Notes: a model not told the origin generated them from the letters alone. DNA of 64,000 nt from Symbiodinium natans (GCA_905221605.1 CAJNDS010002481.1:235211-299210); one strand, 5' to 3'; shown: positions 30,476 through 42,874, counted from the first letter of the stretch. Numbers and translations: made by a program.

Positions 30476-31283
30476 ATTACATGCGTCCATAGAGGGAGCA
30501 ACGATGATTCAGTCGTGCACCCCTATAATTGCCGCTTTGGTTGGAACAGGTGAAGAATCGCTGCAAAAAGTGCTGTATACAGATTCGGTTTCAACGTGCT
30601 CGATCATTCAATATCCTGCTGGAAGCTGGAGGACAAGACACCTGAGAATCCGAGCAGCCGGTGTCAGGTCTCTGGTGGACCGTGGTTATATGGTGATAGC
30701 GCATCTTCGCGGTGAGTATATGATCGCTGACCTGTTGACTAAGTTTATGAGTGGACAGGTGTACGCAAAGCAAAAGGCACTTTGGGGTCTCCGACTGTTA
30801 GTACAAGGGACTGACTTGAAAAAAGCCTCGCTTGCAGTGGCGGTCATGATGGTGGCTGCATCTCTGCAAGGGATGGCAACTGGTGGCGAAGAAGTGTCCA
30901 CGGCTGGATTCTTTTGCTCAGAAGAAGGGGTGTGCAAGGTCGCCAACACGTCTACGGTGATGGTTCTGGCTCAAGGTATTGAAATGGTTGTCAACAATTC
31001 AGACCTTGTTGCATATTTGGTGGCAGCAATTATACTCTGGGAACTGGCATGGTGCCTCTTTCGACGGCTGTATAAATGGCTGTGGGTCAAGAAAGCGGTG
31101 GTTATTCCTGCGAGTGCCACTTTGTATACAACAGTGGGTGGGAACTGTATGCACGCAAGCAGTGACTGTGATGTTCTGCGATATTCACAGCTCAGAGCTA
31201 AGACGCTTTGTAAGCATTGCCTCAAGGATGGCTGGGTGGTGAATGCTGAGTTCCTTGGTGAGGAACGAGCCGCTGGAACGTGA
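30450..31283 (+). CDS. RNase H C-terminal part plus membrane/Cys-His C-terminal module
   Basis: VALSTAGAELHASIEG (catalytic Glu), YTDSVSTCSII (Asp) and RTRHLRIRAAGVRSLV ... MIADLLTKFM complete RNase H by about 30760. A further ~170 codons are not standard for copia: two hydrophobic segments (LAVAVMMVAASLQGMA near 30830; LVAYLVAAIILWELAWCLF near 31005), a basic RRLYKWLWVKK, and a Cys/His cluster (CMHASSDCDVLRYS, then TLCKHCLKDG). The tail could anchor the polyprotein in a membrane. Ends TGA at 31281-31283. Confidence 0.75.
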   Translation: MALSTAGAELHASIEGATMIQSCTPIIAALVGTGEESLQKVLYTDSVSTCSIIQYPAGSWRTRHLRIRAAGVRSLVDRGYMVIAHLRGEYMIADLLTKFMSGQVYAKQKALWGLRLLVQGTDLKKASLAVAVMMVAASLQGMATGGEEVSTAGFFCSEEGVCKVANTSTVMVLAQGIEMVVNNSDLVAYLVAAIILWELAWCLFRRLYKWLWVKKAVVIPASATLYTTVGGNCMHASSDCDVLRYSQLRAKTLCKHCLKDGWVVNAEFLGEERAAGT

Positions 31284-31455
31284 ATTTTCCAAGTGCGAGG
31301 TGAAGAAATCCTCAATGGTAAAGGATTCAGCCAATGAGCTGAAGGTTCGTCCTGGAAGACGTTAAACCACAATGTGCATTTCAAGCAGCTGGCTGCTGCC
31401 TAAATGGCGGTTTTTGGCCAAAGATCTGCACCTCCAATGTGTCCTAGGAAATCCT

Positions 31456-31468
31456 AGGACAGGGGGAG
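31456..31468 (+). promoter_or_regulatory. Polypurine tract
   Basis: AGGACAGGGGGAG abuts the 3' LTR start (TG at 31469), the expected position of the plus-strand primer. One C interrupts the purines. Confidence 0.8.
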
Positions 31469-31697
31469 TGCAGAGCTGCAATTGGTATTGTAGGAAGGAG
31501 TTGGTATTGGAAGTTGAAGGGCCAATGAACCCGGTAATCTTTGGCTCAAGCCATGACCAAAGCGGTCAAAGGTTTCGTAAAAAGTGTGCCCTTGGTTTGG
31601 GGTCTTGTTGTTCGGTTGTTGGTTGTTCCAGGGGTATTAAGGGCTTCTGTTGGGGTTGACTGTTTTGTTCCCTGTCCTCCTTCGGTTGCCCCCCGTA
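31469..31697 (+). repeat. 3' LTR
   Basis: Same length as the 5' LTR, no indels, two base differences. Contains the same spliced-leader-like word at 31540-31550. Followed by CCCTA (31698-31702), the right target duplication, and further telomere words. Confidence 0.93.
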
Positions 31698-31702
31698 CCC
31701 TA

Positions 31703-33370
31703 AACCCCAAACCCTAATTACGCCCGCGGCCTGAGGCTTCTTACCGCCAGCTCATTTTGAAGCCCCCCTGGGGAGCTTTAGGTCGATTGTTGAGTTGAGG
31801 GGCTTTAAGGTTCAGAGATTAGGGATTTAGGGTTTAGGGTTTAGGGCTGCAGATGGCAACATGGCTTATTCAGGGTTTAGCAATTTAGGTTGAGGATTTT
31901 TGGGGCTACAGTCTTACGGTAAGCCTGCGGCTTCCATAGAGCAGCGGGAAGTCGGCACTGCCTGCAGTGCGTGTCTGCTGCCCTTAGATTGCCGGTTGCG
32001 GCTGCTCTAAACCTTCGGCTAAAGGCTTGAATTTCAGAGATTGGCGCGAAAAGAAGCCCAAGATCCGGGAGTTTGGGGGCTTTGGGACTAAGGGTTCAAG
32101 GGCGATTCTAGGACTTTTCTGGGGGGGCTCAGAGAGTTGCGCCAGAGTGGGAAGCCAGACCTTCCCGTTCCTAGCGGGACAAGGGCCTTGAAAGGGGCCC
32201 TTGAAAGGGGGCCGTTTAGGGGGGTTTAGGGTTTAGGGTTTAGGCTTTTTTTATGCCACCCGACTAGCTACGCACTGCGGGGGGCTTAGGGCATTTTTTT
32301 TTGCCACCCGAGGGTTTAGGGGTTTAGGGGTTGCAGGGCACGCCTGAGAAGGGAGCCCTTTATCTGTGCCATTGGCCCAGAGCTTTCTAGATACCCGCTA
32401 GGATATTTGCAAATGGCATGTTGTTTGTTTGTTTGTTTTTTGATTTGTCGGGCTGTTTATTCGTTCTGCTTTGTTTTGTCGGGCTATTAGTTGCGGACGG
32501 CTCGGTCAACTATCAAGTTCGACTACACGACCGGGACGATTCGGCCAACACAATTGGTTAACTAGACGCCCGGAGCGATGCGAATGGAATGTACCAAAAT
32601 CTCCCCTCCAGCACAATCTCCCATCAAAAAGCCACACGCGCCGAGAAGAAAGGTCATGGAAAGCTACCGCATGAGCACTCTGTACGCGTCGGATCAGAGA
32701 ATAGAGCAGAGCAACGCTCTTTCCACTTCCCTGAGTGTCAGGAGGGTCCAACAGAGCCTACAAAGCACAGTCTTGCAATAGACACGTCCTTGGGGCCTTC
32801 TCGGCTCGGTAGATCAGGGTTCCTGATGTCTCTGTGACTTCGGGGCTCAGGGTGTCAGGGGCTGAGGAGTTCAGTGTCCCGGTTTTGGGAGTCCTGCTCG
32901 AAGAGTGCGAAGAGTGGCCAGGAAGCAGAAAGTCAGACGCCTAAAGGAGAGGGCTGCCTTGGCCTTTGCCAAGAGCAGAAAGCGTTTAACCCCCAACCCT
33001 CAACCCTAAACCCTTTCTTCGCTTCAAGGGGGAGGGGGTTGGCGGGGCATACTGTGCCCAGCTCAGATGATGACTCCGATCAAGCGCCCCAGTTCGGCAG
33101 TCCCCTTGGGAACTTCTAGGGTTGCGGGTTTAGGGTGTATAGTCTACAGGGTTGAAAACACACCGGGCTTTAGAAAGGAGGGATTTGCAGGGTTCGTTGT
33201 AGGAGCGAGCCAGGCCCCTCAACACTTCCCCCCTCAAGGGGTTGAGAGTTGAACAACACCCCTCAACACCAAAAGAGCCTAAACCTAAAACCCTATATGA
33301 GCCTTAAGCCCCATCTCCGCGCCACAGGCCCGAGGTTGTTTGGGACCTCTGAGGTCACTGAGGTATCTTT
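31703..33370. other. Telomere-word-rich non-coding interval
   Basis: Tracts near 31700-31720, 31810-31840, 32215-32250, 32310-32330, 32990-33010 and 33115-33135. Short G/T-rich runs (TTGTTTGTTTGTTTG near 32421). No gene supported. Confidence 0.6.
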
Positions 33371-33468
33371 GGAGGTATGGCAGGAAAAAATTGAGAAATG
33401 GCACAATTCATAGGCACCGTGGAGGTATGGCAGGATAAATGAGACATGGCACAATTCATAGGCACCGT
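33371..33468. repeat. Direct tandem duplication, two ~49-bp units
   Basis: Units 33371-33420 and 33421-33468 both begin GGAGGTATGGCAGGA and end GGCACAATTCATAGGCACCGT; they differ by a short indel and a few bases. Confidence 0.9.
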
Positions 33469-36400
33469 GACACGCAGCGTGCAGGTGCGAGGCTTGATCA
33501 AATTTGCTCATGCGCCCCCACGGGAAACAGGGGTGCGATGCGATCGGCAGCTGGATCGACCTGCAGAGCCGTGTCAGCTCTCGGGAGTTGCCATCAGGGG
33601 CCGTGGAGCCCGCTGCCTGAGCAGTCTGAAGCCTTGAATGGCCCCAGGTCTGAGAGGTTTGAGAGGTTTGAGAGGAATGGAGGAGTGCTGAGCATCAACT
33701 GTGGACATTCCTCTTGAGTCGAATGCTGAGAGTGCTTGGCTGGGTTCGGCGCGGACGAAGGCCGCATCGCTCACACCGCCATCCAAGCCTCAAATCCCAG
33801 AAGGCGGAGCTTCCACCAAGAGGCACCCATCGGGTGTACCCAACGTTTCACCATTGCTCTGAACCTCGGGCCCCATCGAAATTCGGTTAAGTTTAGGCCA
33901 TGGGCAGAATATCTACTCGAAGTAGGCAGAGCGCAAAAGTAGTAGGCAAAAGAAGTGACACACCACAGCTCCAAGTGAAGGTGCCATCTGCCTCTGCTCT
34001 CCTCGGATGGCATCACCGGCAAGATCCTACGTTTCCAGCGAGACGGGCAACGTTGGACCTAAGCTGGGCATGGTGGAAGGCAAAGCAGGATGTCCCAGGT
34101 GACTCGTCAGGCCCACCGCACGGCGGTCTTCAAGAATGAAGCTTCTTGTGAAAGGCTCGGATGCACACATCTGCAAAAGCAGCAAGCCTAAGCTGCAACA
34201 GTTCAGCCACTCGTGCCATCTGGCCAGGTGGACATTACTGCCTGTCAAATCCAACTACAGTAAGCTGGACATAGGCTTTGTCTAGGACCACCTAAAGATC
34301 TCACCAGGCTTGTCTGTGCTTGTTTTGGTACACCCCATCAAGATCTCACCTTCTCAATTTTACAGAAGGCGGACCCGAAAACAAGATCCCTTTGCCCACG
34401 AGATCGTAATGTGAAAAACATCTTAACAAGTGCAGCTGCCGAAGCACGCGAATTGAGTTGTGGGCTGTGGCCTGAATAGATACCCATTCGGGCAGCCGTC
34501 AGGTACGACACGTATGACTTCTTTAGCTGCCGCTCACGATGCGACGACCTGTTGGTGATGTTGTGTTTGCTGACAGCCCTGTGGCAGAAGGCAGAAAACC
34601 GAAGAACCGACAGAATCGCATACCTCATGCAGCCAGTGCTTTAGAAGCATCTTGCGGCCGGAAGAGCACTGCCAAGTGCACATGCCCGCTCGGCGCTGCG
34701 TGGAGGACACATGTCGGGAAGCTGTAGATCACCCGTGCGTATATTCATGTGGCCAGTTGGCGGTGCTGTGGGACGGACTCTGGCACTGCGAGTGGCTATG
34801 CAGACGGTCGCTGCCGACATGAAACTTCGGTTGCGCGGGCGCAGGCGGTGTCCTGGCATATAGCAGTATAGCATGTGTGCAGAGTTGAAGTCTTTGCAGA
34901 CTCCTCAGCTTGGATGGAAGCGGGGGTGGAGCATTCTGGAAAGCATGTCTTGAACATAGGCGCCATGAGGTGGAGATTTGCAGGCCTTGCCCCCTGCTTC
35001 CGAATGTGGTGGCGAAGCAGCCTTTGCTTGGCGAGACCTCTACCATCCCTGCTTACCCTCGGCGTCACACTCCATGCTCTGCAGGGGAGGCTGTAAGAGA
35101 GCTTATACAGTCCCTCGGCAAAGCTCTACAAGCACCTCACACTCCAGGAAGAAAGCGGTGGGTCCTGCGAACTAAGGCCTAAAGATCCTAAGGCCTAAGC
35201 GCATCTTGCTAGCCCTCCCTCTGCTCAGACGTTGTTGTGCGATCATGTAGTGTCAAGAAGCTACAGTAGAAGCTACAGCAACTGCTGGGAAAGCAGTGAG
35301 GCTGTTCTGCCAGGGGATGGCCGAAGTGACCTGCAGCTGCAACATCCGAGGTGGGAAGGCAATCCCTGCACCAGCTCGGAGAGCTCGAAAATAAGAGAAG
35401 CCATTTCAGAAATCATCCCGCAGACCTAACCATGGGCCCTTCTGCATTCAGCTGCGCATCGGATGGTTGGAGGCACGTTGTGTTGTAGGTTTGGCAGGTA
35501 TTCGTTGAGGGTTTCGTAAAGTCAGGTGAGAGGCTTGGCGCGCCTGGCCATACCCCGAAGCCCTCGCACGATGTCAAACTCAAGACCTTCACCAACCCCT
35601 AAATGGCTTCGGATCCGATATACGTGATAGGAGGCCATCAACCCAGCATGCCTCCTGCCACAGACAGCGGGCGCAGAGGGATCAACACTCAAGGAAGGCA
35701 GCATCGGACACGGCCCCTGAATCATTCTCCTGCCGTGCCCTGCAATGACCACTTTGGCTGCTGGTTGCTTGGTGTTTAGTCCGGGGAGTGTGGCGGGCAG
35801 TGCTTCAAGCCGCTAAAGGAAGCAGACTGCGAAAGCTTGGCCTCATGCGCAGCTGAGGTTCAGCTTCAGGCTGGCATGCCCACAAAGGGGTGGAGGGGTT
35901 GGGAGAACCAGGCATTTCAGTGCCCGATTCCAATTGGTGTTGCGGAACCTCGTGTTGGCCACGTGAGCAGGGGGCACTCTACGCGTCTTCTCTGGCAGCA
36001 AGAGGCAGGATTGTGGAGGCGTCCGTCACGGAATCGTCAATGTTGCCCACGCACTGAACATTTCGGTTGGAAACACCTTTTTGCCTTTTTGCTGATTGTT
36101 TGTGCGAACTCCGCAGCTTTGTTGGATGGACAATTACACGGGTGCTGTCGGGTTCAAGATGGTTCAAGCTGCACCGCTTCTCCAGAGTCCAAGAACCGCA
36201 ACTGACGCCGGGCGAACGTGGCTGCCTTGGCATTCAGGTTCTAGAATTCTGGGGTTTTGCGGCACAATTTCTTCCCAGCTGTATTAAACATGGCTGTCTT
36301 CGGCTAAAGCGGCTAAAGCCTCGACACTTCCCCGGTGAGGTCGAATGCCTTGCATCATCGCAGTTGTCCTCCTGGCACTGGCAGAAGGTAAATCTTAAAG

Positions 36401-39297
36401 CTGCTCAGCTCTGCCAAGCCTTTCTGGGGTCTAGAAAGGCTACAGCTTCCCCACGGTCTGGGGCCTCAGAGGGTCTGACTTGCGTTCGGGGGGGCCTCGG
36501 GCAATCGCTCAAGCCCCGGCAGTGCCGGAAAAGCTGGTAGAAGGAAGCCACCACCTTAATTTCCCAACCAACAGGAGGACATCAACCCCAAACCCTAAAC
36601 CCTCAACCCCAAGACCCTGAAAGCTGTTTTCCAGCATCTCTTAGTTGGGTGTCCACATCCTCGGAACCTCGTAAGATTCAACTGCCCCGGAATGTCTGAG
36701 GTGGACTAGTCGGCGTCCAAGGCTTAAGGGTACGAAGCACAGCTGGCAGCTATAGGAGATATGGAAACCGACAGGAAAAATGATCGAAACCGGAGGCCCC
36801 AGGACTCTCCGAAACCCGACATCTGCTCAACGACTTCCCCTTCGGGCAAAGGATTGAAGGCTAAGCCCTATAAGCGGCTTGGGAGATGGGAGCTAAAGGG
36901 CTGGTCTAAGCAGCGTAGCTCGCTGTCGCCCGCGGCTGAGGCTTTGCTTGCAACCGCTGCGAACTTAGCAAAACTCAGCCCAGGTACCAAAGCCTGGGCT
37001 TTGCCCATCGAGTTTCGGGAGCCTGGTTTAGGTGGCGCGCAGCAGAGGTTTTTGGGGGCCAATGGGGGGCCAAGGACAAATCTTGGCTTAGGGCATTCAT
37101 GGGCCTTCCATGAATCATTTTTGCGATTCAAGGAACAGAGGCTGCAAGGACTCTTGAGCAGAGGGATAAGCGGGCATAGGGTTTAGGGTTTAGGGGATAT
37201 AGGTGGGCTCCCTTGGGCAGGAGAAGTTCTCCGGGTGGCTGTGAGGAAGCCGAAGCCCACCCTTTCCAAAACAGTGGTCCAAAATCAGGAATGATTTATT
37301 TCGGGCCGTGGGCACCAGGAGCGAGGGGTCCTGCTTGTTTTTTTTTTTTGTTGTGTTGCGTGAAGCGCGCTTACTGAAGACAGATGGCCTAAGACTAGAC
37401 TCAATTGTAAGTTTTACGGGGAGCTGTCGGGGATTTTGCTCCTTTGCAGATGCTGGCTTTTCACGTCTGTAACCAAAGAAGTGCCGTGAGGTCGAAGTTG
37501 TCGAAGAAGGATGCTTTGAACGCACGGTGGCTCGCACTCGAGGATGCGTTTCGGCACCCAATTTGGAAAAGAACAGCGACATCAAGCTGCATGCGCTCGC
37601 TGATCCTACCCTCATCTCGCCCACCCGAAAAGACTCTCACAAGGCCGCTTCTGAGGAAAGTGATGTCCTGCCGTTATGAGTCCATGATTCCGACAAGCCC
37701 TCGAGTGCTCTTCACACTTTGGCCTTCAATATGTCTTGGGCTTGACTGACATTGTCACTTTCATGAATCAAGGGCTGTACTGCCTGCAGGGAGCGTTGTG
37801 CGGAGTATCAATCAATGTTCGTGTGAAGCAATGTTGTCTTTCTTCCCTTAAGGTGTTAAGGCATCCATACTGCGCAACACGCGCGCAGCACTTTCATCTT
37901 GTTGCCTCCCAGCCATGACGAGATACCAACCTTTGGCGTTCCGACCTGTCGGGGTTCAGTCCTGCAGCTCCAATGAGCATTCGGAGAAGCTCCAAGCAAG
38001 TCTTCGAGATGAGCTCAAGGCTTTGAGATTCCGTTTCGCACATGGGAGACTACATGTGAGTATTAGCGTATCGGCGCCCAAGCTTCCTCAGAGCCTGACG
38101 CCCCAACTTCTAACTCCTGAAATTACACCCAGTGTCTCCAGGAAGCAGGATGGGAAACTGATGGGGGAGACTTCTGCACATCCGGCCGAGTCCCAGCTTT
38201 GGGGACGTGGCCTCACCCATTTATACTTACCATGCACCTGCCGGCACACTTGAGCAGGATCTGGATGATCTGTAAGCCATTCGAAGGCCCTTTCGCATGC
38301 TGAGCTTCAAGGCTTCCAGGGGATCTTACAGGGTTTCAGATCCTTGTCTCAGCTTTGCGTGGCGCGGTTGTCCGCTCCGGGCTCAGCTTCTGGCCAAGAT
38401 CACCTGTGCTTCAGTTAACCTGGCACCAGCAGTATCCACCCTGCCTCACGATCTTCCTCGCACCACGCGCCGCAGGAATAGCAAACCTGAAGTTAGCATG
38501 CCATGGAGCAAGACCTGCAGGCCGAACCTCTGCAAGCCATGACCCCTGCAACACACGCGGAAATGAAACATCTCAAGCCAAGCGCGATCCTAAATCCTGA
38601 ACTGCCTAATTAAATCCTAAGGTCGTGTTGAGGGAAAAGGGGGGACGCTTGGAGGATGCGGGAACACAGACAAGGCTCTTCGGTTTAACAGGGGTCGCTG
38701 CGTGATGCCAAGTTTTGTTTTGCATCAGCGCGCTCGGAGCCTAAGATTTAGGCATGTTTTGGATTCAGGTGCCGCTCGCTCCTTAGCTTCGAGATGTATA
38801 GTGAGTAGAGGCCAACACCAAGGCGCAATTGCTCCTGCCAGATTTTGCCCGGCTGCTCAGCCTATGGCAACAGAATGCAGGGTCATGGTAGGACAAGTCA
38901 CACATGCCCAAAAACTAGCCAGGCAGGGAAGAAGAGCTCCACTAGACTCTAGCAGCAGAAAGCGCCAGTGTATGAATAATCGGGAGCACCAGGCTTGCCA
39001 CTGTGCCTAATCTACTACTCATGCCTGGCAACGGTGTCGCCTGCCTCGCACTATAGATCGCACTGACTGGCACAGTCTGGCAACACGTTCTGCAAACTTG
39101 CTCTGCTTCCCAACTTCGAAGAGCAGCAAATGTCGTGATCTTGAAGTTGGACCGCATTCCTTCGGGAACCAAGCAGCACCACATGGTTCGGAGCTTCCAC
39201 AACACGCCGAGCCCGAATGCGTGCCTGTGCGGCAAGGCTTCAAAAGAGAATTGATCCTGCTGGTACTCCGGGCAAGACCATTCGGCATGCATCGGCG
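33469..39297. other. Telomere-word-poor interval without a supported gene
   Basis: Only isolated telomere words (about 36588-36606 and 37178-37192). Frames of 60-170 codons occur on both strands but none shows a recognised domain; the best by composition are about 36761-37186 (+) and 37190-37624 (-). 39125-39290 is a diverged copy of part of the 861-bp repeat that follows. Confidence 0.5.
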
Positions 39298-41008
39298 GGA
39301 GGTCTTGAGCGCTGCGTGCGCTGCACTTGGGCACTTGCACCTGCACCATGCTTCTGCGACACCGAAGAGTCAGACACATCGGTGACACGCGGGCAGCAAA
39401 CATAGCAAACAAGCACCCAGAGCCGAGGGGCAATTCCCAAGTTGTACTGTGTTCTTCCAAACTGCGGCCATTAGGCTCATTAGACCAGCTGGGTGAGTGC
39501 AGAAGGGTCAGAGCATGTTCTGTACAATATGTGTCTGGCTACATGACCACTCTCGCCTGCTTCAGGGCTGCATCGAGTTCGTATCAGCGCATGCGATTCT
39601 CAAGCGGGCTTTCTAGGTCAAGCAGACGCTGCTTACAAGCCAGGATTCGGATTTGCAACCCCCCGTGTAGCGTCCCCTCCTCAGACGATGGCCACCAATG
39701 CAGAAATGCAGCTGCTCAGCAGGTGCAGCTTTTCAGGTCAGATCTCAGGCGAGACAACCCACGAAAAGTCGAGTTTGTATGCAGCCCTGAGGGACAGGCC
39801 TTAAGCTTCAGAGTTCCGGAAAGCAGGTGCTTGCCGGCCCGATTGGAAGTTGAGTGTCTCCAAACTTCCGGAAGTAGCAAGAACTGATCATGCACAGCAG
39901 CGATGCTACCCTGAAAAGGGCTCTAAACACAGTCTTCCATGTGTCACAGATGTGGTGATCTTGAGGTTGGACCGCATGCCTTCGGGAACCAAGCAGCTGC
40001 AGATGCTTTGGAACTTCCACAACACGCCGAGCCCGAACGCGTGCCTGAATTGATCCTGCTGGTACTCCGGGCAAGACCATTCGGCGTGCATCGGCAGCAG
40101 ATGCCGGCCTGCCACTAGCCGGTGGGTGGATGCTTCAGCAGATCAGCATTTGTCCGAGGGAGGTCTTGAGCGCTGCGTGCGCTGCACTTGGGCACTTGCA
40201 CTTGCACCATGCTTCTGCGACACCGAAGAGTTAGACACATCGGTGACACGCGGGCAGCAAACATAGCAAACAAGCACCCAGAGCCGAGGGGCAATTCCCA
40301 AGTTGTACTGTGTTCTTCCAAACTGCGGCCATTAGGCTCATTAGACCAGCTGGGTGAGTGCAGAAGGGTCAGAGCATGTTCTGTACAATATGTGTCTGGC
40401 TACATGACCACTCTCGCCTGCTTCAGGGCTGCATCGAGTTCGTATCAGCGCATGCGATTCTCAAGCGGGCTTTCTAGGTCAAGCAGACGCTGCTTACAAG
40501 CCAGGATTCGGATTTGCAACCCCCCGTGTAGCGTCCCCTCCTCAGACGATGGCCACCAATGCAGAAATGCAGCTGCTCAGCAGGTGCAGCTTTTCAGGTC
40601 AGATCTCAGGCGAGACAACCCACGAAAAGTCGAGTTTGTATGCAGCCCTGAGGGACAGGCCTTGAGCTTCAGAGTTCCGGAAAGCAGGTGCTTGCCGGCC
40701 CGATTGGAAGTTGAGTGTCTCCAAACTTCCGGAAGTAGCAAGAACTGATCATGCACAGCAGCGATGCTACCCTGAAAAGGGCTCTAAACACAGTCTTCCA
40801 TGTGTCACAGATGTGGTGATCTTGAGGTTGGACCGCATGCCGTCGGGAACCAAGCAGCTGCAGATGCTTTGGAACTTCCACAACACGCCGAGCCCGAACG
40901 CGTGCCTGAATTGATCCTGCTGGTACTCCGGGCAAGACCATTCGGCGTGCATCGGCAGCAGATGCCGGCCTGCCACTAGCCGGTGGGCGGATGCTTCATC
41001 CGAGGAAG
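39298..41008. repeat. 861-bp tandem duplication, two near-identical units plus remnants
   Basis: Unit 1 is 39298-40158 and unit 2 is 40159 to about 41008; matching positions are offset by exactly 861. Only about five substitutions were seen, and unit 2 lacks ~17 bases near its end. A diverged left remnant (39125-39290) and a short right remnant (41006-41075) suggest a once longer array. Each unit holds an identical 186-codon plus-strand frame (39327-39887, 40188-40748) with no recognisable motif. Confidence 0.9.
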
Positions 41009-42541
41009 GTCTTGAGCACTGCTTGTGCGGCGCTAAGGCAGATGCACCTGCACCATATGCTTCTGCGACTCCGCAGTATTTATTTCAGTGTTCTGGTAGT
41101 CGCGTGCAGCTTGCTGTCCTGGGAAGCTGTGCATCTCTTTCCGGAGACAGCAAGCACTGGTCATGAGGAATGGGACATACTGCGCCTATCTGCACATTGG
41201 GATTGGCCCTGAGCTCAGGGGGCGCGAGTGTCGGACTTTGCTTTGTTGGTACACGATGCCGCAACCGAAAACGTAAAAACGCTTTGCCCTGAATGGCCGA
41301 GAGGTTTGCCTTCATGGCTCTGTCGTGTCATCTTGGGAAGGCGAAGAATCTCCCAAAAGCTCCGGTTCTGCTGGGGAACTGGGGGAATTATAGATGGGAA
41401 ACCAGGCCGCCAGGGTCCATTTACACTCTGGGCTTCAGTGTGCCCAAGAGCTACACTGAGCCACCTGCCACAATAGTACTCACTATAGTACTACAGGGTG
41501 GATCATGTCCGGGGCGATGTGAAGCCTGGTGACTGAGTTGCTAGGAACTGAAAAATCCCCCCCGCCCCCCCAAAGGGACCTCAGGTGACAGCTCCGCTCT
41601 AATGTAACTAGGGCTTCTGCGAAGAGGCCTGAAGCGTAATTAAACCCCCAAGCCCTGAAGCCCGAAGCGCATAGGTCCCCGACTCCCTTAGAAACAAGAT
41701 CTGCCACAGAAGCACAAGCGGTTGTGACGACAAGTGAGACTCTTGCCCCTTACGCTTTCAGCTCCCCTTGGAAAACTGCGACTCAAACTGGTCACATGAG
41801 TAGATCAAAATTATGGACAGTTTTTGGCACCCTTAACCTTTAAGGAATATACGATAACAAGGACCACCAAAGGGCCCCTAATTTTGACCCACCCTGCAAA
41901 TAAGACTCTGGGGGCTTCTAAGCGCCATGCTTCGAATACCATTCCACAAGCTCGGACGGGAGGCGCCAATCCCGACGTCAAACAAAACAATCTCTGGGGG
42001 TTTAGGGTTTAGGTGCGGGTTTAGGGTTCCCAACGTTCATGAAAAATCTCTGGGCCAGGGCCCAAGGGGGGAACTTGTTCGGGAGAAAGACGGAGAACTA
42101 TCTGGTATAGACTCGGGCTATCTGGTCGTGTAGTTCCAGAGTCCCGGGAGCTTCTTGCCCTAAACCCTAAAACGGCCCTAAACCGTAATAGTTGTGCACC
42201 AGGGAAGGGTAAAGTCCACCAATGCCTGTGAGCCTAAACCCTGGAGATCTTGCCTCTTTCGTATGAAGACCTCGATGTGCCTCAGCGAACCGCTGAAGTG
42301 ACGGAGAGAGCACCCTGAGCACCGTGAGCACCTGGATGGTGAGTTCTGGTAGGGAGTTTTGGTGGTGGAGCTTTTGGGGGTTACTGGCTTCACGAGCTTC
42401 GCTCCAAGCAGCTCCGAATTTATGGAAAAGTGCGCCCCCTAACATGCAAAGCGCAAATCCAAAAACGATTCACCAGACACTCCAGGGCACTGCCGGCATG
42501 AGATGGGATCGGGCATGGCGCAGTGATCTTCAAGTAACAAC
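41009..42541. other. Interval without a supported gene
   Basis: Telomere words resume near 41998-42025 and 42160-42185. A minus-strand stretch near 42245-42305 (LRHIEVFIRKRQDLQ) could be an exon but is not well supported. A small palindrome (TAGTACT...AGTACTA) is near 41476-41493. Confidence 0.45.
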
Positions 42542-42560
42542 AGGGTTTAGGGTTTGAGGT

Positions 42561-42697
42561 AGGGTTTAGGGTTTAGGGTTTAGGGTTTAGGGTTTAGGGT
42601 TTAGGGTTTAGGGTTTAGGGTTTAGGGTTTAGGGTTTAGGGTTTAGGGTTTAGGGTTTAGGGTTTAGGGTTTAGGGTTTAGGGTTTAGGGTTTAGGG
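42561..42697. repeat. Longest uninterrupted telomere-repeat run, (TTTAGGG)~19
   Basis: 137 bases of perfect TTTAGGG units, preceded by a degenerate unit (TTTGAGG) at 42553 and ending in a short G run before unique sequence. All other plus-oriented tracts in the window are far shorter. Confidence 0.95.
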
Positions 42698-42830
42698 GGC
42701 GATGGCTGGGCTTTTTGGAGGTTTGTATTTGGGGGGCGGTCAGGCATGTCCAGTCCGTCTTGGAGTGGAACCGCCGCAGTGTGCTATTCCTCAAAACGCC
42801 CTCTGACCTACTGTTTGTTCTTCCCTCCAG

Positions 42831-42874
42831 ACTGTATCTGTGACAAGCTCGAGCAGGCCGCGTGCGGCGATAAT
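42831..42874 (+). CDS. Candidate plus-strand exon of unknown gene
   Basis: Preceded by a strong pyrimidine-rich acceptor (TGTTTGTTCTTCCCTCCAG) and followed by GTAGTC. Encodes about CICDKLEQAACGDN. This is the best acceptor on the plus strand of the window. No family or partner exon is identified; an open stretch at about 42715-42790 could be the upstream exon. Confidence 0.4.

Larger units (their letters stand above)
21783..31697 (+). mobile_element. Complete Ty1/copia-like LTR retrotransposon (9,915 bp)
   Basis: LTRs of 229 bp (21783-22011 and 31469-31697) start TG and end TA and differ at two positions, both transitions. A primer-binding site lies directly after the first LTR and a purine tract directly before the second. 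Order: gag, tandem protease fold, methyltransferase-like segment, integrase, 2OG-Fe(II) dioxygenase-like segment, coiled coil, reverse transcriptase, RNase H, membrane C-terminal module. Integrase before RT defines copia rather than gypsy order. Reading through needs frame changes near 24265, 25610, 26165, 28090, 29820, 30255 and 30442 (five of -1, two of +1), so this copy as given cannot make a single polyprotein. Confidence 0.93.

Noticed and set aside
36761-37624. Two opposing 140-codon genes
   Set aside because: No motif, no splice context, and the plus frame ends in a telomere word.
39098-40980. Functional gene family in the 861-bp repeat
   Set aside because: Several overlapping frames on both strands are equally open and none matches a family I recognise; kept only as a repeat.
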